Positions 1-6,230 of a stretch of DNA of 11,445 nt are shown here, one piece after another. Source of the DNA: Actinocrinis sp035605935 (lineage in GTDB: Bacteria > Actinomycetota > Actinomycetes > Streptomycetales > Catenulisporaceae); the NCBI RefSeq assembly GCF_035605935.1, contig NZ_DATNGK010000008.1:1-11445 (forward strand), read 5' to 3'. The translations under genes were made by a program, and so were the position numbers. The number at the start of each line of letters is the position of its first letter. The stretch's first letter is position 1. The notes beneath the pieces were generated by a model, which saw only the letters and a list, made by a program, of their open reading frames with translations, had not been told where the DNA came from and did not search any database.

Positions 1-285
1 TTTCCCGAGATTCCGCCGCGCTATCGGACGACCTATCACGCGCACGCCTGGCAGTTCGGATACGCCGCGGGCTACTACTCGTATATCTGGAGCGAGGTCC
101 TGGACGCCGATACCGTCGAGTGGTACAAGGAGAACGGCGGGATGAAGCGGGCCAATGGGGATACGTTCCGGCGGGAGTTGTTGTCTCGCGGGAACAGTGT
201 TGATCCGATGGACGCGTTTCGGGCGTTTCGGGGGCGTGATCCGCGGATTGAGCCGTTGTTGGCGAGGAGGGGGCTGGGAGGATAA
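1..285 (+). CDS. M3-family oligopeptidase (dipeptidyl carboxypeptidase type), C-terminal fragment
   Basis: Only the last 94 residues are in the window; the reading frame is open from base 1 and stops at TAA 283-285. The visible part contains the conserved M3 C-terminal signature: AHAW..GYAAGYYSYIWSEVLDADT, then an NGG..R.NGD.FR..LLSRG segment, and it ends with RGRDPRIEPLL. Members are soluble zinc metallopeptidases of roughly 670-700 residues that degrade short peptides; the HEXXH zinc motif lies upstream, outside the window. The tyrosine-rich GYYSY loop is part of the substrate-binding face in this family. One oddity is that the usual Gly-Gly before GY is Gln-Phe here. The gene is convergent with the tRNA-Gln transcript, and the hairpin at 337-362 lies between them. 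Family assignment is secure; the substrate is unknown. Confidence 0.9.
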   Translation, partial: FPEIPPRYRTTYHAHAWQFGYAAGYYSYIWSEVLDADTVEWYKENGGMKRANGDTFRRELLSRGNSVDPMDAFRAFRGRDPRIEPLLARRGLGG

Positions 286-336
286 GGGGCAGAGGGGAGG
301 AGTGGTGGGGCGGATGGGGAGGAGGGGAAAAGAATT

Positions 337-362
337 AGCGCGAATGCGGAGGCATTCGCGCT
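337..362 (-). terminator. Intrinsic terminator downstream of tRNA-Gln
   Basis: There is a perfect 11-bp inverted repeat (337-347 with 352-362, AGCGCGAATGC) around a 4-nt loop. On the minus strand it is followed by TAATTCTTTTCCCC, a U-rich tail, so it should terminate the tRNA-Gln transcript. On the plus strand the following sequence is not T-rich, so termination of the convergent peptidase gene is less certain, although the stem could serve both directions. A short GAATT/AATTC pair flanks the stem. Confidence 0.85.
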
Positions 363-372
363 GAGAATTCTG

Positions 373-444
373 CTGGGGTACCAGGACTCGAACCTAGACT
401 AACAGAACCAGAATCTGCTGGGCTGCCAATTACCCCATACCCCA
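373..444 (-). tRNA. tRNA-Gln (anticodon CTG)
   Basis: The minus strand folds into a complete cloverleaf of 72 nt. The acceptor stem is TGGGGTA paired with TACCCCA, with discriminator G. The anticodon stem is GCAGA/TCTGT around loop TTCTGGT, giving anticodon CTG (plus positions 409-411), and the T arm is CTAGG-TTCGAGT-CCTGG. The 3' CCA is not encoded, so it must be added after transcription. This tRNA reads CAG, the main Gln codon in GC-rich genomes. A terminator follows at 337-362. The neighbouring gltX makes Glu-tRNA, and in most actinobacteria Gln-tRNA is made from Glu-tRNA(Gln) by GatCAB, so the proximity is functionally sensible although probably not co-regulated. Confidence 0.96.
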
Positions 445-507
445 TTGATACTGCTTGGCAAGCGTTGCGGCCGCGTGCATGCTGCGCTCGGCTGCGTCGC
501 GTGGATT

Positions 508-537
508 ACTGTACCCGAGAGGGGCGGGATCACCCAA
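508..537 (-). promoter_or_regulatory. Possible sigma-70-type promoter for tRNA-Gln
   Basis: Within the 114-nt gap between the HAD gene and the tRNA, the minus strand has TTGGGT (532-537), an 18-nt spacer and TACAGT (508-513). This resembles a vegetative -35/-10 pair and would give a pre-tRNA leader of roughly 55-60 nt. The match is imperfect, and read-through from the upstream HAD gene is an alternative. Confidence 0.35.
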
Positions 538-558
538 CTCGGTAAGAGCAGGGGTGGA

Positions 559-1341
559 TCAGCGCGTAGAGGTGCTGGCGGCGGGTGCTGCGGGCGCGGC
601 GGTCGACGGCGGCACGGGCGCGGGGCTGGCGAGAAGGGCCGGCAGTTCGGCGAGGCCGGTGATGCGCTCGACCCAGGCCGGTGGGGCGGGATCGGTGGGG
701 GCGAGTGCGTCGGGGCGGTCGAGCCAGACGCCGCGCAGGCCCGCTTGATGGGCGCCGAAGGCGTCGATGTGCGGTTCGTCGCCGACGAAGACCACGTCGG
801 GGCCGGGTTTCAGGCCGAGGGTGGTGCAGGCGTGACGGAAGGCGTCGGCGTGCGGCTTCGGCGCAGGCAACTGGTCGAGGCCCAGGAAGCAGGCGAAGCG
901 GTCGATGGTCAGGCCGACCGCCGTCATCTTGGCTATCTGATAATCGGTGTGCATGTTGGTCACGATGCCGACCGGGACGCCGAGCGCCGATTCGAGGTGA
1001 TCGAGCGCTGCGCGCGCGTCGTCGAAGAGGCGAAGTTCGGCCTCCATATGCGTTCGGTAACCCGCGAACCAGGCGTCGGCTTCGTCGTCGGTGTACGGCA
1101 GGCCGGTCATTTCACGCACGCGGTCACGGCGCTGGCTCTCGACGGTGGCGACGCCGTCGAGATAGCGCTGGACGTGGATGCGCTCGAGCCGCTTCCACTC
1201 CGGGTACGCCCCGGGATCGGCCGCGTGGCCGAGGGTGGCCAGGTGCGTGTCGATCCCGAGGCGGGTGGCCCGTTCCAGGTCGATCAGGGTGCGATCGAGG
1301 TCGAACAGGACCGCGGAGACGGAGGGGGCGTTGCGCGACAC
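559..1341 (-). CDS. HAD-superfamily hydrolase (phosphatase-like)
   Basis: This 260-residue protein has all four HAD motifs in order: DLDRT with nucleophile D14 and acid/base D16, the motif II threonine T128 in GIVTN, K162 in PKPHADAF, and acidic motif IV GDEPHID (D188, D193). The region between motif I and motif II (about residues 22-105) is a helical C1-type cap. The last 25 residues are a Pro/Ala-rich tail with no evident fold. The family removes phosphate from small metabolites; the substrate cannot be told from sequence. The start is GTG, 13 nt after the gltX stop, with no strong Shine-Dalgarno sequence, so translation may be coupled to gltX. It is the last gene of the cimA-gltX block and is followed by tRNA-Gln. 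Confidence 0.88.
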   Translation of the reverse strand: MSRNAPSVSAVLFDLDRTLIDLERATRLGIDTHLATLGHAADPGAYPEWKRLERIHVQRYLDGVATVESQRRDRVREMTGLPYTDDEADAWFAGYRTHMEAELRLFDDARAALDHLESALGVPVGIVTNMHTDYQIAKMTAVGLTIDRFACFLGLDQLPAPKPHADAFRHACTTLGLKPGPDVVFVGDEPHIDAFGAHQAGLRGVWLDRPDALAPTDPAPPAWVERITGLAELPALLASPAPVPPSTAAPAAPAASTSTR

Positions 1342-1354
1342 GGTTATCAGACCG

Positions 1355-2896
1355 TCAGGCGATGGTCTGAGCGGCGGAGCGCAATCGGGCGAGGGTACGG
1401 TCGCGCCCGAGCAGTTCGATGGATTCGAACAGCGGCGGCGATACGCGACGGCCGGTGACTGCGACCCGGATCGCGGTGAACGCGACCTTGGGCTTGAGGC
1501 CGAGGCCTTCGATGAGCGCGGCGCGCAGGGCTTCGTCGATGGCAGCGGTGGTCCAGTCCGTGAGGCTGCTCAATGCTTCATTGGCGGCCTCGAGGACGGG
1601 CTTGGCCTCGGGTGTGAGGAACTTGGCGGCGTCGTCGGGCTCGATGGCGAAGCTTTCCTCAGGTGTGAAGAGGAAGCCGATCATGCCGAGGGCGTCAGAT
1701 AGTACGACCATCCGCTCCTGGATCAGGGGGATGGTGGCGAGGAGCGTGTGCCATTCGGCATCGGTCGCGAGATGGCCTTCGGGAGCGGCGCCGGACAACA
1801 ACCCGGCGTCGGCGAGGAAGGGCAGGATCCGCTTGGCTAGGTCCTCGGGCTCGAGGCGGCGCAGGTGTACGGCGTTGATCGCCTCGCACTTCTTCAGGTC
1901 GAAGCGCGCGGGGTTGACCGAGATGCGGGTGCCGTCGAATGCGCCGACCAGTTCCTGCTTGCTGAACAGCTCCTGGTCGTCACCCATGGACCAGCCGAGC
2001 AAGGCGAGGTAGTTGAGCAGCCCCTCGGGCAGGAAGCCCTGCTTGAGGTAGTAGCTGAACGACGCCTCCGGGTCGCGCTTGGACAGCTTCTTGTTGCCCT
2101 CCCCCATCACATAAGGCAGGTGGCCGAACTCGGGGACCCGCTCGGCGACGCCCAGGTCGATGAGCGCTTCGTGGAGTGGGAGTTGCCGCGGGGTGGAGGA
2201 AAGCAGGTCTTCGCCGCGCAGGACGTGGGTGATGCGCATGAGGGCGTCGTCGACTGGGTTGACGAGAGTGTAGAGGGGTGAGCCGTCGGCCCGGACGAGC
2301 ACGTAGTCGAACACGTTCTCCGGCGCGAAGGTGATCTCGCCGCGGACCAGATCGTTCCAGCTCAGCGGCTTGTCGGGCATTCGGAAACGCAGCACGCTGG
2401 TGCGGCCTTCGGCCTGGTGCCGCGCGACCTGCTCGGCCGTCAGATTGCGGCAGGTGCCCTCGTATCCGGGAGTGCGCTTCTCGGCTTTAGCGCGCTCGCG
2501 ACCGGCCTCAAGCTCAGCTGCGGTGCAGTAGCAGTCGTACGCGTAGCCGGCATCCTTCAACCGCGTGGCGATGTCGGCGTAGATCTCGGTGCGCTCGGAC
2601 TGGCGGTATGGGCCGTACGCTCCGCCGATCTCGGGACCCTCATCCCACTCCAGGCCCATCCAGCGCAGCGTGTCGAGCAGCGCGCGGTAGGACGCCTCGG
2701 TGTTGCGGGCCGCGTCGGTGTCTTCGATGCGGAACACGAACGCGCCGCCGTAGTGGCGCGCGAAGGCATAGTTGAACAGGGCCGAGCGCACCATGCCGAC
2801 ATGGGGGTCGCCGGTGGGGGACGGGGGGAAGCGGACGCGGACGATACTGGCGGCGGCGTCGGTGGCTGTCGCGGCTGGGTCGGTGCTGCTAGTCAC
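1355..2896 (-). CDS. gltX: Glutamyl-tRNA synthetase
   Basis: This is a class I aminoacyl-tRNA synthetase of 513 residues. Residues 22-35 carry the N-terminal nucleotide-binding signature FPPSPTG..HVGM (the HIGH motif, here HVGM), and residues 270-274 carry KLSKR, the KMSKS loop. A cysteine-containing segment, YDCYC, lies at 120-124, as in bacterial GluRS. The C-terminal part (about 340-513) is the helical anticodon-binding domain. It charges tRNA-Glu and, in actinobacteria that use GatCAB, probably tRNA-Gln as well. The start is GTG with a GAGAG-type ribosome site about 7-9 nt upstream. It sits 24 nt downstream of the FAH-family gene and 13 nt upstream of the HAD gene, consistent with one operon. 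Confidence 0.96.
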   Translation of the reverse strand: MTSSTDPAATATDAAASIVRVRFPPSPTGDPHVGMVRSALFNYAFARHYGGAFVFRIEDTDAARNTEASYRALLDTLRWMGLEWDEGPEIGGAYGPYRQSERTEIYADIATRLKDAGYAYDCYCTAAELEAGRERAKAEKRTPGYEGTCRNLTAEQVARHQAEGRTSVLRFRMPDKPLSWNDLVRGEITFAPENVFDYVLVRADGSPLYTLVNPVDDALMRITHVLRGEDLLSSTPRQLPLHEALIDLGVAERVPEFGHLPYVMGEGNKKLSKRDPEASFSYYLKQGFLPEGLLNYLALLGWSMGDDQELFSKQELVGAFDGTRISVNPARFDLKKCEAINAVHLRRLEPEDLAKRILPFLADAGLLSGAAPEGHLATDAEWHTLLATIPLIQERMVVLSDALGMIGFLFTPEESFAIEPDDAAKFLTPEAKPVLEAANEALSSLTDWTTAAIDEALRAALIEGLGLKPKVAFTAIRVAVTGRRVSPPLFESIELLGRDRTLARLRSAAQTIA

Positions 2897-2920
2897 GCCA
2901 ATTCTCTCTATCGCTCTGGA

Positions 2921-3724
2921 TCAGTCGCGGCTGACTACGCGGTTGGTCAGGGTGCCGATGTGCTCAATGGTGACGGAGACGGTGTCGCCGATCTGGAGCG
3001 GGCCGACGCCTGCGGGCGTGCCGGTGAGGATCACGTCCCCGGGCAGCAGCGTCATCGCCTCGCTCACGTGCGCGACCAGGTCGGCCACGTCGCGGATCAT
3101 CTGCGAGGTGCGGCCGGCCTGCTTGAGCTCGTCGTTGACCGTGCAGGTCAGCGCGAGGTCGGCCGGGTCGACCTCGGTTTCGATCCACGGGCCGAGCGGG
3201 CAGAAGGTGTCGAAGCCCTTCGCCCTCCCCCACTGCCCTTCGGCCCGTTGCAGGTCGCGGGCGGTTACGTCGTTGGCGCAGGTGTAGCCGAGCACTACAT
3301 CTTTGACGCGTTCGCGGGGAACCTGGCGGCACAGCCGGCCGATCACGACCGCGAGTTCGGCCTCGAAGTGGACCTCTTTGGAGATCTCCGGGTACGCGAT
3401 GGTCTCGTTCGGGCCGATGACGCTGGTGGAGGGCTTGAGGAAGGTGATGGGCACCTCGGGCACCTCGTGGCCGAACTCCTTGGCGTGGTCGGCGTAGTTG
3501 CGGCCGATCGCCGCGATCTTGCTGGGCAGCACCGGGGCCAGCAGCCGCACCTCGTCCAGCGGCCAGGCCCGTCCGGTCGGCTGCGGGTCGGGGGTGAACG
3601 GGTGTCCGGCCAGCTCGGCGATCACCAGCGCCTGCGGCCGATCCAGCTCGCCGTCGACCAGCCCGAAGCGCACCGCGCCGGCGTCGGCCGCGGTGTCGGG
3701 CAGGGAGAATCTCGCGATACGCAC
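2921..3724 (-). CDS. Fumarylacetoacetate hydrolase-family protein
   Basis: The 267-residue protein starts at GTG 3724 (MRIARF..., typical for the family) with an AGGTAGG ribosome site 9 nt upstream. The open frame continues 57 codons further upstream, but that part is a shadow of the cimA end. Residues 1-65 are the variable N-terminal domain and 66-267 the FAH catalytic fold. Visible features are IGRNYADH (73-80), the metal ligands E121 and E123 in FEAEL, D152 in CANDVTARD, K170 in KGFD, and TGTPAGVG (234-241). Relatives cleave or hydrate acylpyruvates and 2-hydroxyhepta-dienedioates, or decarboxylate oxaloacetate; the exact reaction is not predictable. It lies between cimA and gltX, an arrangement I remember as common in Streptomyces. 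Confidence 0.9.
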   Translation of the reverse strand: MRIARFSLPDTAADAGAVRFGLVDGELDRPQALVIAELAGHPFTPDPQPTGRAWPLDEVRLLAPVLPSKIAAIGRNYADHAKEFGHEVPEVPITFLKPSTSVIGPNETIAYPEISKEVHFEAELAVVIGRLCRQVPRERVKDVVLGYTCANDVTARDLQRAEGQWGRAKGFDTFCPLGPWIETEVDPADLALTCTVNDELKQAGRTSQMIRDVADLVAHVSEAMTLLPGDVILTGTPAGVGPLQIGDTVSVTIEHIGTLTNRVVSRD

Positions 3725-3793
3725 GGGTCTGAGCCTACCTGGCGGCGGGCACGGAGCCGGACGGATATTACGGGGGCTGTGGATAACTTCGAG

Positions 3794-3840
3794 CGGTCGG
3801 CTGCGCGCGGCGGGGTTACTTTCGCGCGCGCAGCAGACCG
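3794..3840 (-). other. Large RNA hairpin spanning the cimA stop codon
   Basis: Arms 3794-3809 and 3825-3840 pair at 15 of 16 positions (one G/A mismatch at 3799/3835), with a 15-nt loop that contains the cimA TAA stop. In the transcript this is a very GC-rich stem with no U-tract after it. It could be a U-less terminator or attenuator between cimA and the FAH gene, an mRNA-stabilising or processing structure, or simply tolerated GC palindromy. Confidence 0.6.
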
Positions 3841-5396
3841 TAGGTGACGGCGTCGACGATCGCGGTCCAGGACGCGGCGACGATGTTCTCCTCAACGCCG
3901 ATCGTGGACCAGCTCTCTTCGCCGTTGCTGGTCTCGATCAGCACGCGGGTGCGTGACGACGTGCCGTGGTCGCCTTCGAGGATGCGTACCTTGTAGTCGA
4001 TCAGCTCCAGCCGCGCCAGCTCCGGGTAAAGCTGCCCGAGGGCCTGCCTAAGCGCGGTGTCGAGCGCGTTAACCGGTCCGTTGCCTTCTCCCGTGGCAAT
4101 GATCCGCTCGCCCTTGGCATGTACCTTGACGGTCGCCTCGCTCACGTGCCGCCCGTCGGCCGTCTCCTCCACGATCACCCGCCAGGATTCGACGGTGAAG
4201 AACTCGGTGGCCGCCGCGCCGTCAAGTTCCGAGCGCAGCAGCAGTTCGAAGGAGGCGTCCGCGGCTTCGAAGGAGTGGCCGGAGGATTCGAGTTCCTTGA
4301 CGCGGTCGGTGATGCGAGCGACGGCGTCACGGTCGTCGGAGAAGTCGTAGCCGAGCTGACGGCCCTTCAGTTCGATGTTCGATCGGCCGGCCATCTCGGA
4401 GATCAGTACACGCATGTCGTTGCCGACCACCGCCGGATCAATGTGCTGGTACAGGTCGGGGTCGGCCTTAAGCGCGGAGGCGTGCAGGCCTGCCTTGTGC
4501 GCGAAGGCAGAGAAGCCGACGTAAGGCTGCTTGCTGTACGGCGCGACGTTGGTCACCTCGGAGATCGCGTGTGCGATGCGGGTCATCTCGGCCAGCGCGT
4601 CATCCGGGACGACCTTGCGGCCCTTCTTCAGCTGGAGGTTCGCGACCACGGTGAACAGGTTCGCATTGCCGGTGCGTTCGCCGTAGCCGTTGGCGGCGCC
4701 CTGTACGTGCGTCGCTCCGGCGTCGATCGCGGCAAGTGAGTTGGCTACGGCGCAGCCGGAGTCGTCATGGCAGTGGATGCCGACGCGCGCCGAGGTGGTG
4801 GCGATCACGTCGGCCACGGCGTCGCCGACCTGGTTCGGCAGCATGCCGCCGTTGGTGTCGCAGAGGGCTACCAGGCTCGCCCCGGCCTCGACTGCGGTAC
4901 GTACGCATTCGAGGGCGTAGGCGCGGTCGAGCAGGTAACCGTCGAAGAAGTGCTCCGCGTCGACGAAGACCCGCCGGCCTTCGCCGACGAGGTGCGCCAC
5001 GGTGTCCCGCCACATCGCCAAGTTCTCGCGCAGGTCCGTCTTGAGCGCGAGTTCGACGTGCCGGGGATGCGCCTTCGCGACCAGGGTCACGATCGGCGCG
5101 CCGGATTCGCGCAAGGCGGCCACCAGGGGGTCGTCGGCGGCCTTCACACCGGATCGGCGGGTCATGCCGAACGCGGCGAGTTGCGCGTGCTTCAGGTCCA
5201 GCTCTGTTTGAGCGCGCCTGAAGAATGCGGTGTCCTTGGGGTTCGCCCCTGGCCAACCGCCCTCGATGAATCCGACTCCGAGCCCGTCGAGGTGCCGGGC
5301 GATCGCGAGCTTGTCGGCGACGGACGGGCTCAGGCCCTCCTGCTGCATGCCGTCGCGCAGCGTCGTGTCATAGACGTGGAAGGCGTCGCTCGTCAT
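3816..5396 (-). CDS. cimA: (R)-citramalate synthase (LeuA/CimA family)
   Basis: This 526-residue protein belongs to the alpha-isopropylmalate/citramalate synthase family. It makes citramalate from pyruvate and acetyl-CoA, feeding a threonine-independent isoleucine route; some relatives are assigned only tentatively. The TIM-barrel domain (about 4-270) has the catalytic R14-D15-G16 in YDTTLRDG, the metal ligands H208 and H210 in GIHCHDDSG, and GERTGNANL (239-247). FAHKAGLHASA (298-308) belongs to the linker subdomain. Residues about 395-526 form the LeuA-type C-terminal regulatory domain with GNGPVNALD (438-446), implying allosteric feedback, probably by isoleucine. The start is ATG 5396 with AGGGAG upstream, and the stop is TAA. 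It heads the block that runs through FAH, gltX and HAD. A leucine-synthase paralogue is the main alternative, but length and the opening motif fit CimA better. Confidence 0.92.
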   Translation of the reverse strand: MTSDAFHVYDTTLRDGMQQEGLSPSVADKLAIARHLDGLGVGFIEGGWPGANPKDTAFFRRAQTELDLKHAQLAAFGMTRRSGVKAADDPLVAALRESGAPIVTLVAKAHPRHVELALKTDLRENLAMWRDTVAHLVGEGRRVFVDAEHFFDGYLLDRAYALECVRTAVEAGASLVALCDTNGGMLPNQVGDAVADVIATTSARVGIHCHDDSGCAVANSLAAIDAGATHVQGAANGYGERTGNANLFTVVANLQLKKGRKVVPDDALAEMTRIAHAISEVTNVAPYSKQPYVGFSAFAHKAGLHASALKADPDLYQHIDPAVVGNDMRVLISEMAGRSNIELKGRQLGYDFSDDRDAVARITDRVKELESSGHSFEAADASFELLLRSELDGAAATEFFTVESWRVIVEETADGRHVSEATVKVHAKGERIIATGEGNGPVNALDTALRQALGQLYPELARLELIDYKVRILEGDHGTSSRTRVLIETSNGEESWSTIGVEENIVAASWTAIVDAVTYGLLRARK

Positions 5397-5457
5397 GTCG
5401 CTCCCTGACTCCTACGGCCAAAAACACTGCGTGCGGCGCTGCGTCCGACACTCCGAC

Positions 5458-5511
5458 ATCAAGCACTGTGCCTGATCAAACATGGTGCCTAATCAGCCCT
5501 GTGCTTGATCA
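5458..5511 (-). promoter_or_regulatory. Cluster of GTGCYTRATCA motifs upstream of cimA (candidate operator)
   Basis: Three direct copies lie on the plus strand: GTGCCTGATCA (5468-5478), GTGCCTAATCA (5485-5495) and GTGCTTGATCA (5501-5511), with start-to-start spacing of 17 and 16 nt. An inverted copy, ATCAAGCAC (5458-5466), forms an imperfect palindrome with the first, centred on 5467 (8 of 9 pairs). They lie 62-115 nt before the cimA ATG and directly after the gas vesicle terminator. Repeats like these suggest binding sites for a transcription factor controlling cimA. No clear -10/-35 pair was found within them, and the regulator is unknown. Confidence 0.45.
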
Positions 5512-5544
5512 AAACAAAAGACCCCTCGCGGTCGCGAGAGGTCT
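5511..5544 (-). terminator. Intrinsic terminator of the gas vesicle operon
   Basis: Arms 5519-5530 and 5533-5544 pair at 11 of 12 positions, with a very short loop. On the minus strand the stem is followed immediately by TTTTGTTTTG. This is a textbook rho-independent terminator for transcripts coming from gvpK, placed about 190 nt after its stop. It would insulate cimA from gas vesicle transcription. Confidence 0.85.
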
Positions 5545-5733
5545 GCGCATCGGCTGCGGGTTGTCGATCAACCAGATCGGTCAACCCTGTGCAGATGCGC
5601 CGCGGCAAATAATCACCTGCCGGGTCCACATGGTGAGCGAGTCTGCCACGCTTTCGGCCGGGTGGACAACCGGGTCCGCGATGTGGACGCGGCGGCCGCG
5701 AAGAGTCGGGGATCAGAGCTCAGGAGTCAGGCT

Positions 5734-6015
5734 TCACGCTTCAGGCAGGAGCGTTCCCAGCGGGCCGAGGTCGAGATTGAGGTCGTCCGCGGTCAGCCCG
5801 AAGTGGTCGCGCAGCTGCGTCATGCGATCTTCGAGGGCCATGAGCGTGCTGCCGATGCGTTCGATCTGCTCGTCGGTGAGATCGCCCGCGTCCAGACGGC
5901 GCACCGCCTGGCGTTCCATGAGCTGCCGCAGCGCCTCGACCAGGGTCAGTACCAGCGCCACCAGCGATCGCTCGACGCCCTCCGGATCAGCGTCGATGCG
6001 TGCGCGCATGTCCAT
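5734..6015 (-). CDS. gvpK: Gas vesicle protein GvpK
   Basis: A 93-residue protein, almost entirely the GvpK domain: VERSLVALVLTLVEALRQLMERQAVRR followed by LTDEQIERIGSTLMALEDRM and ending in DLNLDLGPLGTLLP, all hallmarks of the family. GvpK is a helical accessory protein needed for, or aiding, vesicle assembly; its molecular role is unsettled. The chosen start is ATG 6015, which overlaps the gvpS stop by one base (TGATG), with GGAGG 7 nt upstream. An in-frame GTG three bases earlier has a spacing that is too short. It is the last gene of the operon, followed by the terminator at 5511-5544. Confidence 0.93.
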   Translation of the reverse strand: MDMRARIDADPEGVERSLVALVLTLVEALRQLMERQAVRRLDAGDLTDEQIERIGSTLMALEDRMTQLRDHFGLTADDLNLDLGPLGTLLPEA

Positions 6016-6230
6016 CACTGCACCTCCGGGTCGGTTCGTGCGGCCGCGGCGGGCGAGCCGGCCGTCAGCGCGCTGACCGACGAGAGCAGCAGCCGCAACG
6101 AGATCTGGACCAGCTCGATGTCGGCCACGCACAGCGTCACCTCGCCGGCGACCACGACCCCGCCGGCCAAGACCCGGTCGAGCAGGTCCACCAAGGAGAC
6201 CGGGCGCGCCGCGAGCGGACCATCAGCCAT
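6015..6230 (-). CDS. gvpS: Gas vesicle protein GvpS (GvpA/J-family paralogue)
   Basis: A short protein (71 residues) with the GvpA-type shell fold: SLVDLLDRVLAGGVVVAGEV (12-31), then ADIELVQISLRLLLSSV (36-52). The core follows the helix-strand-strand-helix plan of GvpA, but the residues differ from both GvpA and GvpJ here, and it lacks a charged tail. Such paralogues are thought to be minor shell or nucleation components. The start is ATG 6230, overlapping the gvpL end by 8 nt, with GGGGGAG about 4 nt upstream; a longer open frame to 6386 lies inside gvpL and is not used. It is followed by gvpK with a 1-nt overlap. Confidence 0.9.
   Translation of the reverse strand: MADGPLAARPVSLVDLLDRVLAGGVVVAGEVTLCVADIELVQISLRLLLSSVSALTAGSPAAAARTDPEVQ

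Larger units (their letters stand above)
5397..5733. other. 337-nt intergenic region between gvpK and cimA
   Basis: No coding frame with a plausible start, ribosome site and protein-like composition is visible here; the long plus-strand frame that crosses it is a shadow of gvpK and gvpS. Reading along the minus strand from gvpK, it holds an untranslated tail with an imperfect long-range inverted repeat (5621-5631 with 5681-5691), an intrinsic terminator (5511-5544), a cluster of repeated 11-nt motifs (5458-5511) and the cimA leader. It is therefore the boundary between the gas vesicle operon and the housekeeping block. Confidence 0.7.

Noticed and set aside
445..1458. Long plus-strand frame opposite the HAD gene
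   Set aside because: The opposite strand encodes all four HAD motifs; the plus frame is Gly/Arg-rich noise that starts inside the tRNA upstream region.
2417..3847. Long plus-strand frame (476 codons) across gltX and FAH
   Set aside because: Antisense shadow of two well-supported genes; composition (Gly/Val/Asp/Ala) has no recognisable family features.
3725..3895. N-terminal extension of the FAH-family protein to 3895
   Set aside because: It overlaps the cimA 3' end, is Pro/Arg/Ser-rich, and the family starts at MRIARF, which has a ribosome site.
5397..5466. Leader peptide or T-box for cimA
   Set aside because: No run of Ile/Val/Leu codons, no specifier or T-box core, and the only short GTG frame is out of register and unremarkable.
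5468..6076. Plus-strand frame covering the gvpK-cimA gap
   Set aside because: It is antisense to gvpK for half its length, Ser/Arg-rich and without a ribosome site; the gap is better explained by terminator and repeats.
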